DNA from: JAAYBR01 sp033813475
GTDB lineage: Bacteria; Hydrogenedentota; Hydrogenedentia; Hydrogenedentales; CAITNO01
DNA: 23,316 nt
Reading direction: 5' to 3'
Assembly: GCA_033813475.1 (NCBI GenBank)
Contig: JAPXRP010000053.1
Coordinates: 1-23,316, forward strand
Position 1 is the stretch's first letter. Every line of letters starts with the position of its first letter. Under the pieces are notes generated by a model. The model did not search any database. It saw only the letters and a list, made by a program, of their open reading frames with translations, and was not told where the DNA came from. Below are positions 1 through 7,270 of this stretch, one piece after another. The position numbers were made by a program, and so were the translations under genes.

Positions 1-37
1 GGCCTGGGCTATATTCGGAAACGCTTTCAGCGTTGAA
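1..37 (-). repeat. Dispersed structured element, truncated by the window edge
   Basis: Bases 1-37 match the reverse complement of 22709-22745 at 36 of 37 positions (only base 19 differs), so the same element lies in opposite orientation at the two ends of the window. It contains the perfect stem CAACGCT / AGCGTTG. Only the distal part of the element is present here; the rest would lie left of base 1. The bases after it (about 43-75) weakly resemble the hairpin repeat at 20139-20180. Confidence 0.8.
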
Positions 38-215
38 GGGGTCGGGCGGCGGGAAATTACCAGACTCCATCCAGAAAGTACCCACGGATTTTAGTGCGAT
101 TGCCCTGGCATACTGCGCCTGCGGCCCGTGTTTCTCCCACCGAAAGGGCCGGGGGAAACCCGGAACCCTCAAGTCCGGTCAGACGGTGTGGCACTTAACA
201 TTTGGGAGACCCCGC

Positions 216-1490
216 ATGTTGTCAAGAGTCTTTCTTGCCGTGGCCCTGCTGGCAGGCGCCGGCGCCGCCCAGGAATTCAAGGCCGGTGTCGCGGTGCGCG
301 ACATCACCCCGCAGCAGCCGGTGCCCATGTGGGGCTACGGCGCGCGCCATGACTATCTGTCCACCGGCGCCATGATGCCCCTCCACGCGAAGGTGCTCGT
401 GCTGGACGGCGGCAACGGCAAGGTGGCCCTGGTAGGGCTGGACATCGGCCGCGGCCCCACCTATGCCATGATGGAGCGGATCGAACAGCGGGTGCGCGAG
501 GAGGCCGGGGTCACCTGCGTGCTCGCCGTGGGCTGCCACACCCACCACGGTCCCGTCATTGAGCTGCTGGACCAGCCCGGCCTGGGCCAGGGCAAGTTTG
601 ACGCGTCAGTGGCCTACGCCAAACAGCTTCCGGAAATCCTGGCCGACGCCATTGTGGAGGCGGCAAACGGCGCGGTGCCGGCGGCCATCGGTGTCGCCGT
701 GGAGGAGACCGACCTCAACCGCAACCGGCACAGCAAGAAGGAGCCCAAGGTGCGGGACCCGCGCCTCTCGGTGATCCGGGTGGACGACCTCAATGGAAAG
801 ACCCTGGCGGTGATGGCCAATCTGGCCGCCCATCCCGTGCTGGAGAACATCATGGACCGGCGGTTCAGCGCGGACTGGGTCGGGCACATGCAGCAGGGGG
901 TGGAGGAGGAGCTGGGGACCATGTGCATGTTCATGCAGGGCGCCTCGGGCGACATGTCCCCCAACACCAACGCCGACCGGAAAGGCCCCGAGGGCTTCGG
1001 AAAGGCCGTGGCGGCGAAGGTGGCCGGGATGGCCAAGGCCATCCAGCCCGCCGTGCCCGCCGCGCCCGGCGTAACCCATCTGCACCGCAGTTTCTCCGGG
1101 CCGTCCCGCCTGGATTTCACCAACCCCATCGTGGTGGGCACCCTCAGCCAGGCCTTCTTCCCCGAACTCATGGCCATGCTGGTCGAAGTGCCGGACAACA
1201 CGGTGACGGCGAAACTGACGAGCGTCCTGGTGAACGGTGATCTGGCGTTTGCCGGGGTCTCCGGCGAGTTGTTCTGCGACCTGTCCAACCAGATCAAGGC
1301 GCAGTCCCCCGCGGTGAACACCCTGGTGTTCGGCTACTGCAACGGCCACTGCATGTACATCCCCACCGAGTCCGCCGTGGGCGAGGGCGGCTACGGCGCC
1401 GACCCGACAGTGGCCTGGGTGCCCGTGGGCACCGGGGAAAAGATCGCCGCCCAGGCCGTCGCCGACATCAAGGAACTGGCGGGGAAGTAG
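216..1490 (+). CDS. Secreted neutral/alkaline ceramidase-like hydrolase
   Basis: A 424-residue protein resembling the N-terminal domain of neutral/alkaline non-lysosomal ceramidases, zinc amidases that act outside the cytoplasm. The frame is open further upstream, but ATG 216 is chosen because GGGAG lies just before it and it begins a clean signal peptide (MLSRVFLAVALLAGAGAAQ). Family-like motifs are G-C-H-T-H-H-G-P at residues 106-113 (candidate zinc histidines 108 and 110), A-H-P-V in the middle region, and G-A-S-G-D-M-S-P-N, which matches the ceramidase G-D-x-S-P-N segment. It is shorter than full ceramidases (about 650 residues or more) and lacks their C-terminal Ig-like domain, so a real ceramide substrate is uncertain. 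Many environmental bacteria carry such short paralogues of unknown substrate. It is a single gene, with the opposite-strand ribosomal operon following. Confidence 0.8.
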   Translation: MLSRVFLAVALLAGAGAAQEFKAGVAVRDITPQQPVPMWGYGARHDYLSTGAMMPLHAKVLVLDGGNGKVALVGLDIGRGPTYAMMERIEQRVREEAGVTCVLAVGCHTHHGPVIELLDQPGLGQGKFDASVAYAKQLPEILADAIVEAANGAVPAAIGVAVEETDLNRNRHSKKEPKVRDPRLSVIRVDDLNGKTLAVMANLAAHPVLENIMDRRFSADWVGHMQQGVEEELGTMCMFMQGASGDMSPNTNADRKGPEGFGKAVAAKVAGMAKAIQPAVPAAPGVTHLHRSFSGPSRLDFTNPIVVGTLSQAFFPELMAMLVEVPDNTVTAKLTSVLVNGDLAFAGVSGELFCDLSNQIKAQSPAVNTLVFGYCNGHCMYIPTESAVGEGGYGADPTVAWVPVGTGEKIAAQAVADIKELAGK

Positions 1491-1504
1491 CACAACACGG
1501 CGGT

Positions 1505-1580
1505 GACAAAGACAGGGCAGGCGGGACGCCCGCAGTGCGGGGATATCCTTTCTGCGTACCGCGGGCGCCCCGCCTGCCCC
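1505..1580. repeat. Inverted-repeat element, family 'GGCGGGACGCC'
   Basis: Bases 1515-1538 and 1556-1579 form 24-base arms that are reverse complements except at three positions, with a 17-base loop. The arm core GGCGGGACGCC is shared with 22847-22870, and related half-elements lie at 9847 and 11732. It sits between the ends of the convergent ceramidase-like gene and rpsI. It lacks a T-tract, so I do not call it a terminator. Confidence 0.75.
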
Positions 1581-1654
1581 ATCTTCTGGAGTGCTGTCCT
1601 GCGGAGAGAACACGGGCTCAGGGTCCGTGTCTTCGGGTGCGCGCCAATGCCCTG

Positions 1655-1692
1655 CAACAAAGAAGCCCCCGCCTCCAAAAGGAGACGGGGGC
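1655..1692 (-). terminator. Intrinsic terminator of the rplM-rpsI operon
   Basis: Read on the minus strand, GCCCCCGTCTCC and GGAGGCGGGGGC pair through a TTTT loop (12 bp with one G-U) and are followed by TTCTTTGTTG. It lies about 40 bases past the rpsI stop. On the plus strand the hairpin is followed by GTTTTCTC, so it may also stop transcripts from the ceramidase-like gene. Confidence 0.8.
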
Positions 1693-1730
1693 GTTTTCTC
1701 TGGGGAAGCCGGCCTGTGCCGGGATTCGGC

Positions 1731-2132
1731 CTAGCGCTTGGAGAACTGGAACCGCTTGCGCGCGCCCGGCTGGCCGGGCTTCTTGCGCTCCACCTCGCGC
1801 GCGTCGCGGGTCATCAGGCCCGCCGTCCGCAGCGCGGGGCGCAGGTTCTCGTCGTTCTCCGCGATCGCGCGGGCAATGCCCAGGCGCAGGGCGCCGGCCT
1901 GGCCGGCCAGCCCGCCGCCGTCGCACCGCGCGCGGATGTCGAAGCTGTCCCTGAGGCCCAGCAGGTCCAGCGGCTGCGTGGCGACCTGCACCAGGGTCTC
2001 GCGGGCGAGATATTCGGCGACAGGATGCCCGTTCACCGTGTACTTGCCGGTGCCGGGAATGAGGCGCACGCGCGCCGTGGCGCGTTTGCGCCGTCCAACC
2101 GTCACGATCTCGTTTGTTTTCGGGTCAATCAC
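1731..2132 (-). CDS. rpsI: 30S ribosomal protein S9 (uS9)
   Basis: This 133-residue protein is the small-subunit protein whose C-terminal tail reaches the P-site tRNA. The S9 hallmarks are visible: VGRRKRATARVRL near the N-terminus, G-x-Y-x-V-N-G, the Gly-rich stretch GGGLAGQAGALRLGIARAL-like (with I-A-R-A-I), and a basic end finishing in F-S-K-R. Length matches the family (about 130). The start is GTG at 2132, with GGAG nine bases upstream; no in-frame ATG fits. It follows rplM after 29 bases, the classic rplM-rpsI pair, and is followed by a strong terminator. Confidence 0.97.
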   Translation of the reverse strand: MIDPKTNEIVTVGRRKRATARVRLIPGTGKYTVNGHPVAEYLARETLVQVATQPLDLLGLRDSFDIRARCDGGGLAGQAGALRLGIARAIAENDENLRPALRTAGLMTRDAREVERKKPGQPGARKRFQFSKR

Positions 2133-2161
2133 GTGTCAATTCTCCTGCGCGGCTGTCGCCG

Positions 2162-2590
2162 TTAGAACTCGTAGGGTTCGGGGTTTTGCGCGGCGTGCGG
2201 ATGGTCCGTGCCGGCGTAAAGGCGGAAGTGGGTGGCGAGGCTGCGGCCGAGGCTGTTGTGGGGCAGCATGCCGCGGATCGCGATGTCCAGCGTGGACGTC
2301 GGGTCTTTCAGCATGAGGTCGGACATCCGCGTCTGCTTCAGCCCGCCCTTGTAGCCCGAATGACGGTAGTACATCTTGTCCGTCATCTTCGTGCCGGTCA
2401 CGACCATCTTCTCCACGTTCACCACCAGCACGTAGTCGCCGCACTCAAGGAACGGCGTGAACTCCGGCTTGTGCTTTCCGCGCAGCACCTTCGCCACTTC
2501 CGCGGCGATGCGGCCCATGGACTTGCCTTCGGCGTCCATGACCAGCCATTTCCGCGTAACTTCCCCCTGCTTGGGGATGTAGGTTTTCAC
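2162..2590 (-). CDS. rplM: 50S ribosomal protein L13 (uL13)
   Basis: This 142-residue protein is the early-assembling large-subunit protein L13. The N-terminus V/M-K-T-Y-x-P-K...R-K-W-x-V-x-D-A-E-G-K-x-x-G-R-x-A and the segment K-x-Y-Y-R-H-S-G-Y-x-G-G-L-K are diagnostic, as is R-G-M-L-P-x-N-S-L-G-R. The frame stays open 30 codons further upstream, but the GTG at 2590 is preferred: GGAGG lies eight bases before it and it gives exactly the usual 142 residues. Both ribosomal genes here start with GTG. It is first in the rplM-rpsI operon, about 80 bases downstream of a candidate promoter. Confidence 0.97.
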   Translation of the reverse strand: MKTYIPKQGEVTRKWLVMDAEGKSMGRIAAEVAKVLRGKHKPEFTPFLECGDYVLVVNVEKMVVTGTKMTDKMYYRHSGYKGGLKQTRMSDLMLKDPTSTLDIAIRGMLPHNSLGRSLATHFRLYAGTDHPHAAQNPEPYEF

Positions 2591-2670
2591 GAGGCAATCC
2601 TCCAGAAACACTGTTGCCTGATTTTTCGGGGTCAAAAAACACACAATGCACGATTCGTAACGGGACCGAA

Positions 2671-2700
2671 ATGATACCAAACGAAGGCGGGGGGAATCAA
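2671..2700 (-). promoter_or_regulatory. Candidate sigma-70-type promoter for rplM-rpsI
   Basis: On the minus strand TTGATT (2695-2700) and TATCAT (2671-2676) are separated by 18 bases. The 18-base spacer matches the much stronger pyr promoter in this window. It would give a leader of about 75 bases before the rplM GTG. Confidence 0.5.
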
Positions 2701-2727
2701 CCTTTTTTCCGGCGGAGCAGGAACGGG

Positions 2728-2760
2728 TCCGCAGATTGCGCAGAGGGCGCAGATTCCGGA
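2728..2760. repeat. Dispersed 'CCGCAGATTGCGCAG' repeat
   Basis: The 15-base string TCCGCAGATTGCGC followed by a second GCGCAGATT is repeated at 20065-20095 with small differences. Each copy holds two spaced CGCAGATT words. It lies in the 421-base gene-free stretch 2591-3011, which also holds the rplM promoter and the palindrome pair at 2824-2997. Confidence 0.6.
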
Positions 2761-2823
2761 GGGGGCGGGGTTCGGATGAATGGCGGGCGTTTGGAGGCGT
2801 AACAGGGATGGCAGGACTTCGCG

Positions 2824-2997
2824 GGAAGAGGGCGAATGATGATTCGCCCCTACAAGACCCGCCGGTTTCCGCCGAGATGCCAGTTTCGGAGCCGGCCGCC
2901 GGATTTCAGGAAAACCATCGGCTTCGGGTGGGACCATCGGATTTCCGGTAGAACGCCGTCCACCGCCGTAGGGGCGGATAATTATCCGCCCTCTTCC
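2824..2997. repeat. Inverted pair of REP-like palindromes
   Basis: Copy A is 2824-2853 and copy B is the reverse complement of 2968-2997; they match at 26 of 30 bases. Copy A folds as GGGCGAAT-GATG-ATTCGCCC. Copy B contains the perfect 20-base palindrome GGGCGGATAATTATCCGCCC at 2972-2991. One of the differences is an A-T to G-C pair exchange that keeps the stem. The 114 bases between them hold nothing I recognise as a gene. The pair lies just beyond the end of the GT2 gene. Confidence 0.75.
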
Positions 2998-3011
2998 GGC
3001 CGCGCCCATCC

Positions 3012-3776
3012 TTACCCGCCCCCGCCCCCTCCGCGCTGGAGATTCCACAGTTTGGCGTACTTGGTGAACACGGAAAAGGCGGAGAGCCCGCACAGCACGA
3101 GGCCGTGGTAGCCGTCGAGGAAACCCAGCCGGAAAACGTACATCTTGAGGAAACGGTGCAGGGGGCGCAGGGTAAGGTCCACCGCCGTGGCGCGCTTCCC
3201 CCGGTCGTGGGCGTCGCGGGCGCCCCAGGTGGTGAAGCGCTGGAAGGTGGTGAAATACTCCTCGAAGGTGCGGTAGGTGTCGTGGTACATGACCTCGGTG
3301 ATCCGGCCCGTGGGGCCGTCCACAACGACCCGGGAATGGACCCGCTTGTCGAGGTAGCGGCCCTTGGCGGTGCGGAAGAGGCGCAGATTGTAGTCCTTGT
3401 GCCAGCCGCAGTGGCGGATGAGCTTGCCCAGGAAATAGGAGTGCCGGAGAATGTCATAGCCGTCGAGGGCGGCGGGATCCTGGATGATTTGACGGATCCG
3501 CCCGGCCAGGGCGTCGGAAACCCACTCGTCTGCGTCCAGGACCAGGGTCCACTCGGTGGTGATCTGGGGCAGCGCCCAATTGCGCTGGGCGGCGGCGTTT
3601 TCGTAGGGGTGCGTCACGACATGGGGCGTGTGCGCCCGGGCGACCTCGTCGGACCCGTCGGTGGTGTTGGGGTCCACGACGCAGAAGAGGTCGTCGGCCC
3701 AGGCCACGCTCTCCAGGCAGCGTTGAAGGCGGTCGCCCGCGTTGGGCACGAGGGTCAGCACGGTCAGGTTGCCCAT
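3012..3776 (-). CDS. WaaE-like family 2 glycosyltransferase
   Basis: This 254-residue GT2 (GT-A fold) enzyme resembles the LPS core beta-1,4-glucosyltransferase group (WaaE/KdtX). It would transfer a sugar from a nucleotide donor at the cytoplasmic face of the inner membrane. Visible are an N-terminal strand with V-V-D-P-N-T-T-D-G-S near residue 33, the metal-binding D-A-D-E at 81-84, a G-x-x-x-H-C-G-W segment, L-R-L-F-R, a V-H-S motif and a hydrophobic, aromatic C-terminus typical of this group. ATG 3776 is chosen because GGGGGAG precedes it and the family N-terminus starts there; the frame is open upstream inside the previous gene. It overlaps the end of the preceding GT4 gene by 13 bases, which suggests translational coupling. 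The C-terminus ends in six glycines encoded by a GC-rich run next to repeat DNA, possibly an extended end. Confidence 0.88.
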   Translation of the reverse strand: MGNLTVLTLVPNAGDRLQRCLESVAWADDLFCVVDPNTTDGSDEVARAHTPHVVTHPYENAAAQRNWALPQITTEWTLVLDADEWVSDALAGRIRQIIQDPAALDGYDILRHSYFLGKLIRHCGWHKDYNLRLFRTAKGRYLDKRVHSRVVVDGPTGRITEVMYHDTYRTFEEYFTTFQRFTTWGARDAHDRGKRATAVDLTLRPLHRFLKMYVFRLGFLDGYHGLVLCGLSAFSVFTKYAKLWNLQRGGGGGG

Positions 3777-4885
3777 GGCAGCTCCCCCTCTTCCGGTCCG
3801 GCGCCGTTGAGCAGCCGGGTGTAGACCGCCAGGGTGCCCTCGATCATCTTTTCGGCGGAAAAGGCGGTTTCGGCCAGCTCGCGGCCCGTTTTCGCCATGA
3901 TCCCGGCGTCTTCGGGCCGCCGCAGGCATTCGGCCACCGCGTTTGCCAGCGCCTCGGGATTGCTGACGGGCACCAGCCAGCCCGTCCGGTGGGGGATGAC
4001 CATCTCGTCCGCACCGCCCGCCCGGGTCGCCACCACGGGGGTGCCGGAGGCGAGGGCCTCCAGGATGGAGGTGCCCAGCCCCTCGGAGGTGCTGGAGGAG
4101 ACGTAGACGTCCCCGGCGCGAATGATGCGCGGGGCGTCGGGCCGGTGGCCCAGAAACCGGACGCGGTCTGCGAGGCCCAGTTCGGCGGCCAGACGCTCCA
4201 GGTCGGCGCGCAGCTTGCCGCCCCCCGCGATGACCAGCCAGGCGCCCGGGAACTCCCCGGACACCCGCGCAAACGCGCGCAGGAGGCCGGCGTGGTCCTT
4301 GTGGTCCACCAGCGCGCCCGCGGACACCAGCAGGGGCGCGCCGTCGGGCACGCCCATCTCGCCGCGCGGCAAAGGCTCCACGGCCACCCGCGCGGCGTCC
4401 ACGGCGCTGTGGACCACCTCGATCTGGCGCGGCGGCGCGCCCCAGTCGCGCAGGACACGGGCGACGCAGCGGGACACGCAGAGGAAGCGGTCCGGCTGCG
4501 CGTACTTCCACCGGTTCAGGAAATGGCCGGCCGGCGGGAAACTGACCCGCCGGGACACCACCAGCCGCGCCGGGGCCTGGAAAAGGCCCTTGGCCAGGGC
4601 GGCGATGCCGTGGGCGTGGCTGGTGTGGGCGTGGACAAGGTCAATGCCGTGGTCGCGGACAAACCGGGCGATGCGGCGCGCGCTGGGCAGGTCCCACTCG
4701 CCCCGCAGCGGCAGGGGCAGGCGTCCGGCGACATCGCCGTGGGCGGGGCTGTTCACAAACTCCCCGTCTGGACGGCCGGCCACCCAGACCTCGTGGCCCC
4801 GCGCGCCGAGGCCGCGCACCAGCCAGGAGGCCTGCTGCTCGCCCCCCCGCCAGCCCTTCTGCTCGTCCAGGTGGAGAATCTTCAC
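3764..4885 (-). CDS. Family 4 glycosyltransferase
   Basis: This 373-residue retaining glycosyltransferase has the GT-B fold. The N-terminal half has the Gly-rich loop L-D-E-Q-K-G-W-R-G-G-E (residues 6-16) and H-A-H-T (85-88). The C-terminal GT4 domain has the strand L-L-V-S-A-G, then G-G-G-K-L, and the E-x7-E nucleotide-sugar motif with Glu268 and Glu276 (S-E-G-L-G-T-S-I-L-E). ATG 4885 fits, with the usual M-K-I-L-H-L opening. It follows another GT4 gene after 76 bases and overlaps the GT2 gene downstream. The N-terminal pattern resembles the surface-polysaccharide GT4 enzymes of LPS or capsule clusters; the donor and acceptor cannot be read from sequence. Confidence 0.9.
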   Translation of the reverse strand: MKILHLDEQKGWRGGEQQASWLVRGLGARGHEVWVAGRPDGEFVNSPAHGDVAGRLPLPLRGEWDLPSARRIARFVRDHGIDLVHAHTSHAHGIAALAKGLFQAPARLVVSRRVSFPPAGHFLNRWKYAQPDRFLCVSRCVARVLRDWGAPPRQIEVVHSAVDAARVAVEPLPRGEMGVPDGAPLLVSAGALVDHKDHAGLLRAFARVSGEFPGAWLVIAGGGKLRADLERLAAELGLADRVRFLGHRPDAPRIIRAGDVYVSSSTSEGLGTSILEALASGTPVVATRAGGADEMVIPHRTGWLVPVSNPEALANAVAECLRRPEDAGIMAKTGRELAETAFSAEKMIEGTLAVYTRLLNGAGPEEGELPWAT

Positions 4886-4961
4886 GAAACGGGTATTCCT
4901 TGGTTGCCGCCGGACAGGCGTGTCCCGTCCGCGGGCCGGGCGATTATACGACAGCGCCCCC

Positions 4962-6125
4962 TCAGCGGGGAAGGCGGGCCCTGCCCTGGCGGTGGATGCC
5001 CAGGGCGCGGCGGTAGGCCTGCTCGGTGCGGCGGGCGAAGACCTCCAGCGTGAACTCGGCCAGCACGCGCTTGCGGCCCGACCGGCCCATGCGCGCCCGG
5101 GACTCGGGGGAGTCTATCAGGCGGCGCAGCGCCGCCGCGAGGGGGTCCACCGTGCCCGCGCGGACCACGATCCCCTCCACGCCGTCGGAGACGATCTCCT
5201 TGAGCCCGCCGTAGTCCGAGGCGACCACGGGAATCTCGCTGGCCATGAGCTCCTTCAGGCTGAACGAGGAGGTGTCGCAGTCCACGGACGGCTGCACGCC
5301 GATGTCCACCGCGCGCACACATTCGGCCATGTCATTGCGGTATCCGGCGAACAGCACGCGGTCGGCGATGCCCAGACGCCCCGCCAGATCGCGCAGGTGC
5401 TCCTCCAGCCCGCCCTGGCCCAGCACCAGCACCCGGAGCTCCGGGCAGGCGTTCTTGAGCTGGGCCATGGCGCGGAACAGGTATTCATGCCCCTTGGCTT
5501 TCACCAGCCGTGCCACGATCCCCAGCACGACATGCGTGTCGTCGTAGCCGAATGCCGCCCGCACCCGCGCCCGGGAGGCCGGGTCGGGCCGGAAGACCTC
5601 CGCGTCCGCCCCGTTGTGGATGGTGCACAGGTGGGCGGGGTCGAAGGTGCGCTGGCGCGACAGCCCGAGGCGCACCATCTCACACACGACAATCTCGTAG
5701 TCCGTCCAGTGGCGGTTGAGGATGCGGTTGGGCAGGTTCTCGGCCACCCGGTAGGTGTTGTGGCGCGTGCGCACCACGCAGACGGGCCGCCCCAGCAGGC
5801 GGTCGGCCACGCCGAAGGTCCAGTGGTCCTGCGAGCCGTTCACATGGAGGATGTCAGGGCGCGCCCCGCGGATGAACCGGACCGCCTGGCGCAGGTCGTT
5901 AACCCAGGACATGGGCCGGACGCCCCCCCGGAACTGGAAAACCGGCAGCACCGCGCACTCGGCGGCCCGGGCGGCCTCCTCCAGCACGCTCCCCGGACGG
6001 CACGCGATGGTGACGGTGTGGCCGAACCGGGTCAGCTCGCGGGCGAGGCTGGAGACATAGCGCACCTGCCCCCCGCCCTGAAGATGGGGGTCGGCCAGCA
6101 GCACATGCAGGCGTTCTGCGTCCAT
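4962..6125 (-). CDS. Family 4 glycosyltransferase with Asp in place of the first E-x7-E Glu
   Basis: This 387-residue GT-B protein is the first glycosyltransferase of the cluster. The N-terminal domain carries H-L-Q-G-G-G-Q-V-R (14-22), a typical acceptor/donor loop, and L-H-V-N-G-S-Q (93-99). The C-terminal domain has L-G-I-V-A-R-L-V-K-A-K-G (201-212), the usual GT4 strand with R and K contacts for the donor phosphate. The usual E-x7-E reads D284-x7-E292, followed by M-A-S-E-I-P-V-V-A-S-D-Y-G-G, which keeps the family pattern. It lies 45 bases downstream of a small gene and 76 bases upstream of the second GT4 gene, all on one strand. It probably adds a sugar to the same glycan as its neighbours. 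Confidence 0.88.
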   Translation of the reverse strand: MDAERLHVLLADPHLQGGGQVRYVSSLARELTRFGHTVTIACRPGSVLEEAARAAECAVLPVFQFRGGVRPMSWVNDLRQAVRFIRGARPDILHVNGSQDHWTFGVADRLLGRPVCVVRTRHNTYRVAENLPNRILNRHWTDYEIVVCEMVRLGLSRQRTFDPAHLCTIHNGADAEVFRPDPASRARVRAAFGYDDTHVVLGIVARLVKAKGHEYLFRAMAQLKNACPELRVLVLGQGGLEEHLRDLAGRLGIADRVLFAGYRNDMAECVRAVDIGVQPSVDCDTSSFSLKELMASEIPVVASDYGGLKEIVSDGVEGIVVRAGTVDPLAAALRRLIDSPESRARMGRSGRKRVLAEFTLEVFARRTEQAYRRALGIHRQGRARLPR

Positions 6126-6170
6126 GAGATTGCGGATGTGTCCTCTATCCCCTCACCCCGGGGAACGTGG

Positions 6171-6392
6171 TCATGCCTGTCCGGGGGCCGCCTGCGGCGG
6201 GTCGCCGTCCGCCGCCGCCGGCTGCGCCGCGGCGTCCCCGGCGGCTTCCGGCGCCGGCGGCGCCTCCCGGGCCAGCAGGTCGAGCACGCTGGTGTTCGCC
6301 TGCTCCAGCTTGTCCAGCGCCGCCGACAGCTCGTCCTCGATGGACGCGAAGTCCTCCGAACGGTTCAAAACCACCTTGTCTTTTTTCGCCAT
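6171..6392 (-). CDS. Small acidic/Ala-Pro-rich protein of unknown function
   Basis: A 73-residue protein that I do not recognise. Residues 1-45 begin M-A-K-K-D-K and then form one amphipathic, probably helical or coiled-coil stretch (S-I-E-D-E-L-S-A-A-L-D-K-L-E-Q-A-N). The remainder is a low-complexity Ala/Pro/Glu/Asp tail without hydrophobic core residues, probably disordered. ATG 6392 is used because GGAG lies eight bases upstream and the upstream in-frame extension looks like translated non-coding sequence. It ends 45 bases before the first glycosyltransferase and may be co-transcribed with it. The helical part vaguely recalls exonuclease VII small subunits, but their key pattern is not there. 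Confidence 0.55.
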   Translation of the reverse strand: MAKKDKVVLNRSEDFASIEDELSAALDKLEQANTSVLDLLAREAPPAPEAAGDAAAQPAAADGDPPQAAPGQA

Positions 6393-6475
6393 TGCCCTGC
6401 TCCACAGATGCCGAAAACGGCCGGGTGCGGATGATACCACGCCGCCCTTCGCGGCGTCCAAACCCGTCCCGGCCC

Positions 6476-7270
6476 CTATTTCATCTCCTGGCCGCCGGTG
6501 ACGTTGATGGCCTGGCCGGTCATGTAGCCGGAGGCGTCGCTGGCGAGGAAGACCACCACGTTCGTGACGTCGCGGTATTCGCAGGGGCGCTTCATGGGGA
6601 CCTGGTCAATGTATTTCTGGCGGACCTGCTCCTCGGTGATGCCCTGGTTCTTCGCGTACTGCTTGAAGAGGCTGTTCACCCACAGGGGCGAGTTGAGCAG
6701 GTTGCCGGGGCAGACGGCGTTCACGCGCACGCCCAGGTCGGCGAACTCGAGGGCGAGGCTCTGGGTCACGCCGACGCCGCCGAATTTCGCGGCCGCGTAG
6801 GCGCTGTTCCGGTAGCTGCCCTTCTTGCCGGACTTGGAGTTGATCTGGATGATGGAGCCGCGGCCGAGCGGCACCATGACGCGGGCGGCCTCGCGGGCGC
6901 AGAGGAAGTAGCCCGTCAGGTCCACGTCAATCACCTTGCGCCACTTGTCGGCGTCGAAGGTGAGGGAGTCGCCCGCGATGAGGATGCCCGCGTTGCAGAC
7001 CATCACGTCCAGCCGCCCCATGAGCGCCACCGCCGCGTCCACGGCGTCGCGGACGGCGTCGGCGTCCGTGACGTCCACGGCGCGCCCCTCGACGAGGCGT
7101 CCGGTGCGCGCGGCGACGTCCGCCGCCGTGGCCTTCGCCTGCTCCAGGTTGATGTCCCACACCAGGACGTCGCAGCCCTCTTCGGCGAGGTGCTCCGTGA
7201 TGGCGGCGCCCAGTCCCTGCGCGCCGCCCGTGACCACGGCCTTGCGGCCCTCGAGAGTGATGCTCTTCAT
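6476..7270 (-). CDS. srlD: Sorbitol-6-phosphate 2-dehydrogenase-like SDR
   Basis: A 264-residue short-chain dehydrogenase closest, by eye, to SrlD/GutD, which oxidises D-sorbitol 6-phosphate to fructose 6-phosphate with NAD. The cofactor motif T-G-G-A-Q-G-L-G is at 14-21 and Asp39 follows strand 2, which favours NAD over NADP. N-A-G is at 93-95, the catalytic Ser lies in I-N-S-K-S-G (143-148), and Tyr158-x3-Lys162 is intact. SrlD-like signatures are G-Y-F-L-C-A-R-E, I-I-Q-I-N-S-K-S-G, A-A-K-F-G-G-V-G-x-T-Q-S-L-A-L, and the C-terminal Y-x-T-G-Q-x-I-N-V-T-G-G-Q-x-M. Its ATG overlaps the stop of the upstream dehydrogenase gene as ATGA, so the two are translationally coupled. It is last in a three-gene operon. 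The exact polyol substrate is inferred. Confidence 0.82.
   Translation of the reverse strand: MKSITLEGRKAVVTGGAQGLGAAITEHLAEEGCDVLVWDINLEQAKATAADVAARTGRLVEGRAVDVTDADAVRDAVDAAVALMGRLDVMVCNAGILIAGDSLTFDADKWRKVIDVDLTGYFLCAREAARVMVPLGRGSIIQINSKSGKKGSYRNSAYAAAKFGGVGVTQSLALEFADLGVRVNAVCPGNLLNSPLWVNSLFKQYAKNQGITEEQVRQKYIDQVPMKRPCEYRDVTNVVVFLASDASGYMTGQAINVTGGQEMK

Noticed and set aside
33..215. Upstream extension of the ceramidase-like gene by 61 codons
   Set aside because: It would translate part of a dispersed repeat and bury the signal peptide; ATG 216 has the ribosome site.
4122..6434. 770-codon open frame on the plus strand, opposite the glycosyltransferases
   Set aside because: Shadow frame of two clear GT4 genes, with no domain pattern.
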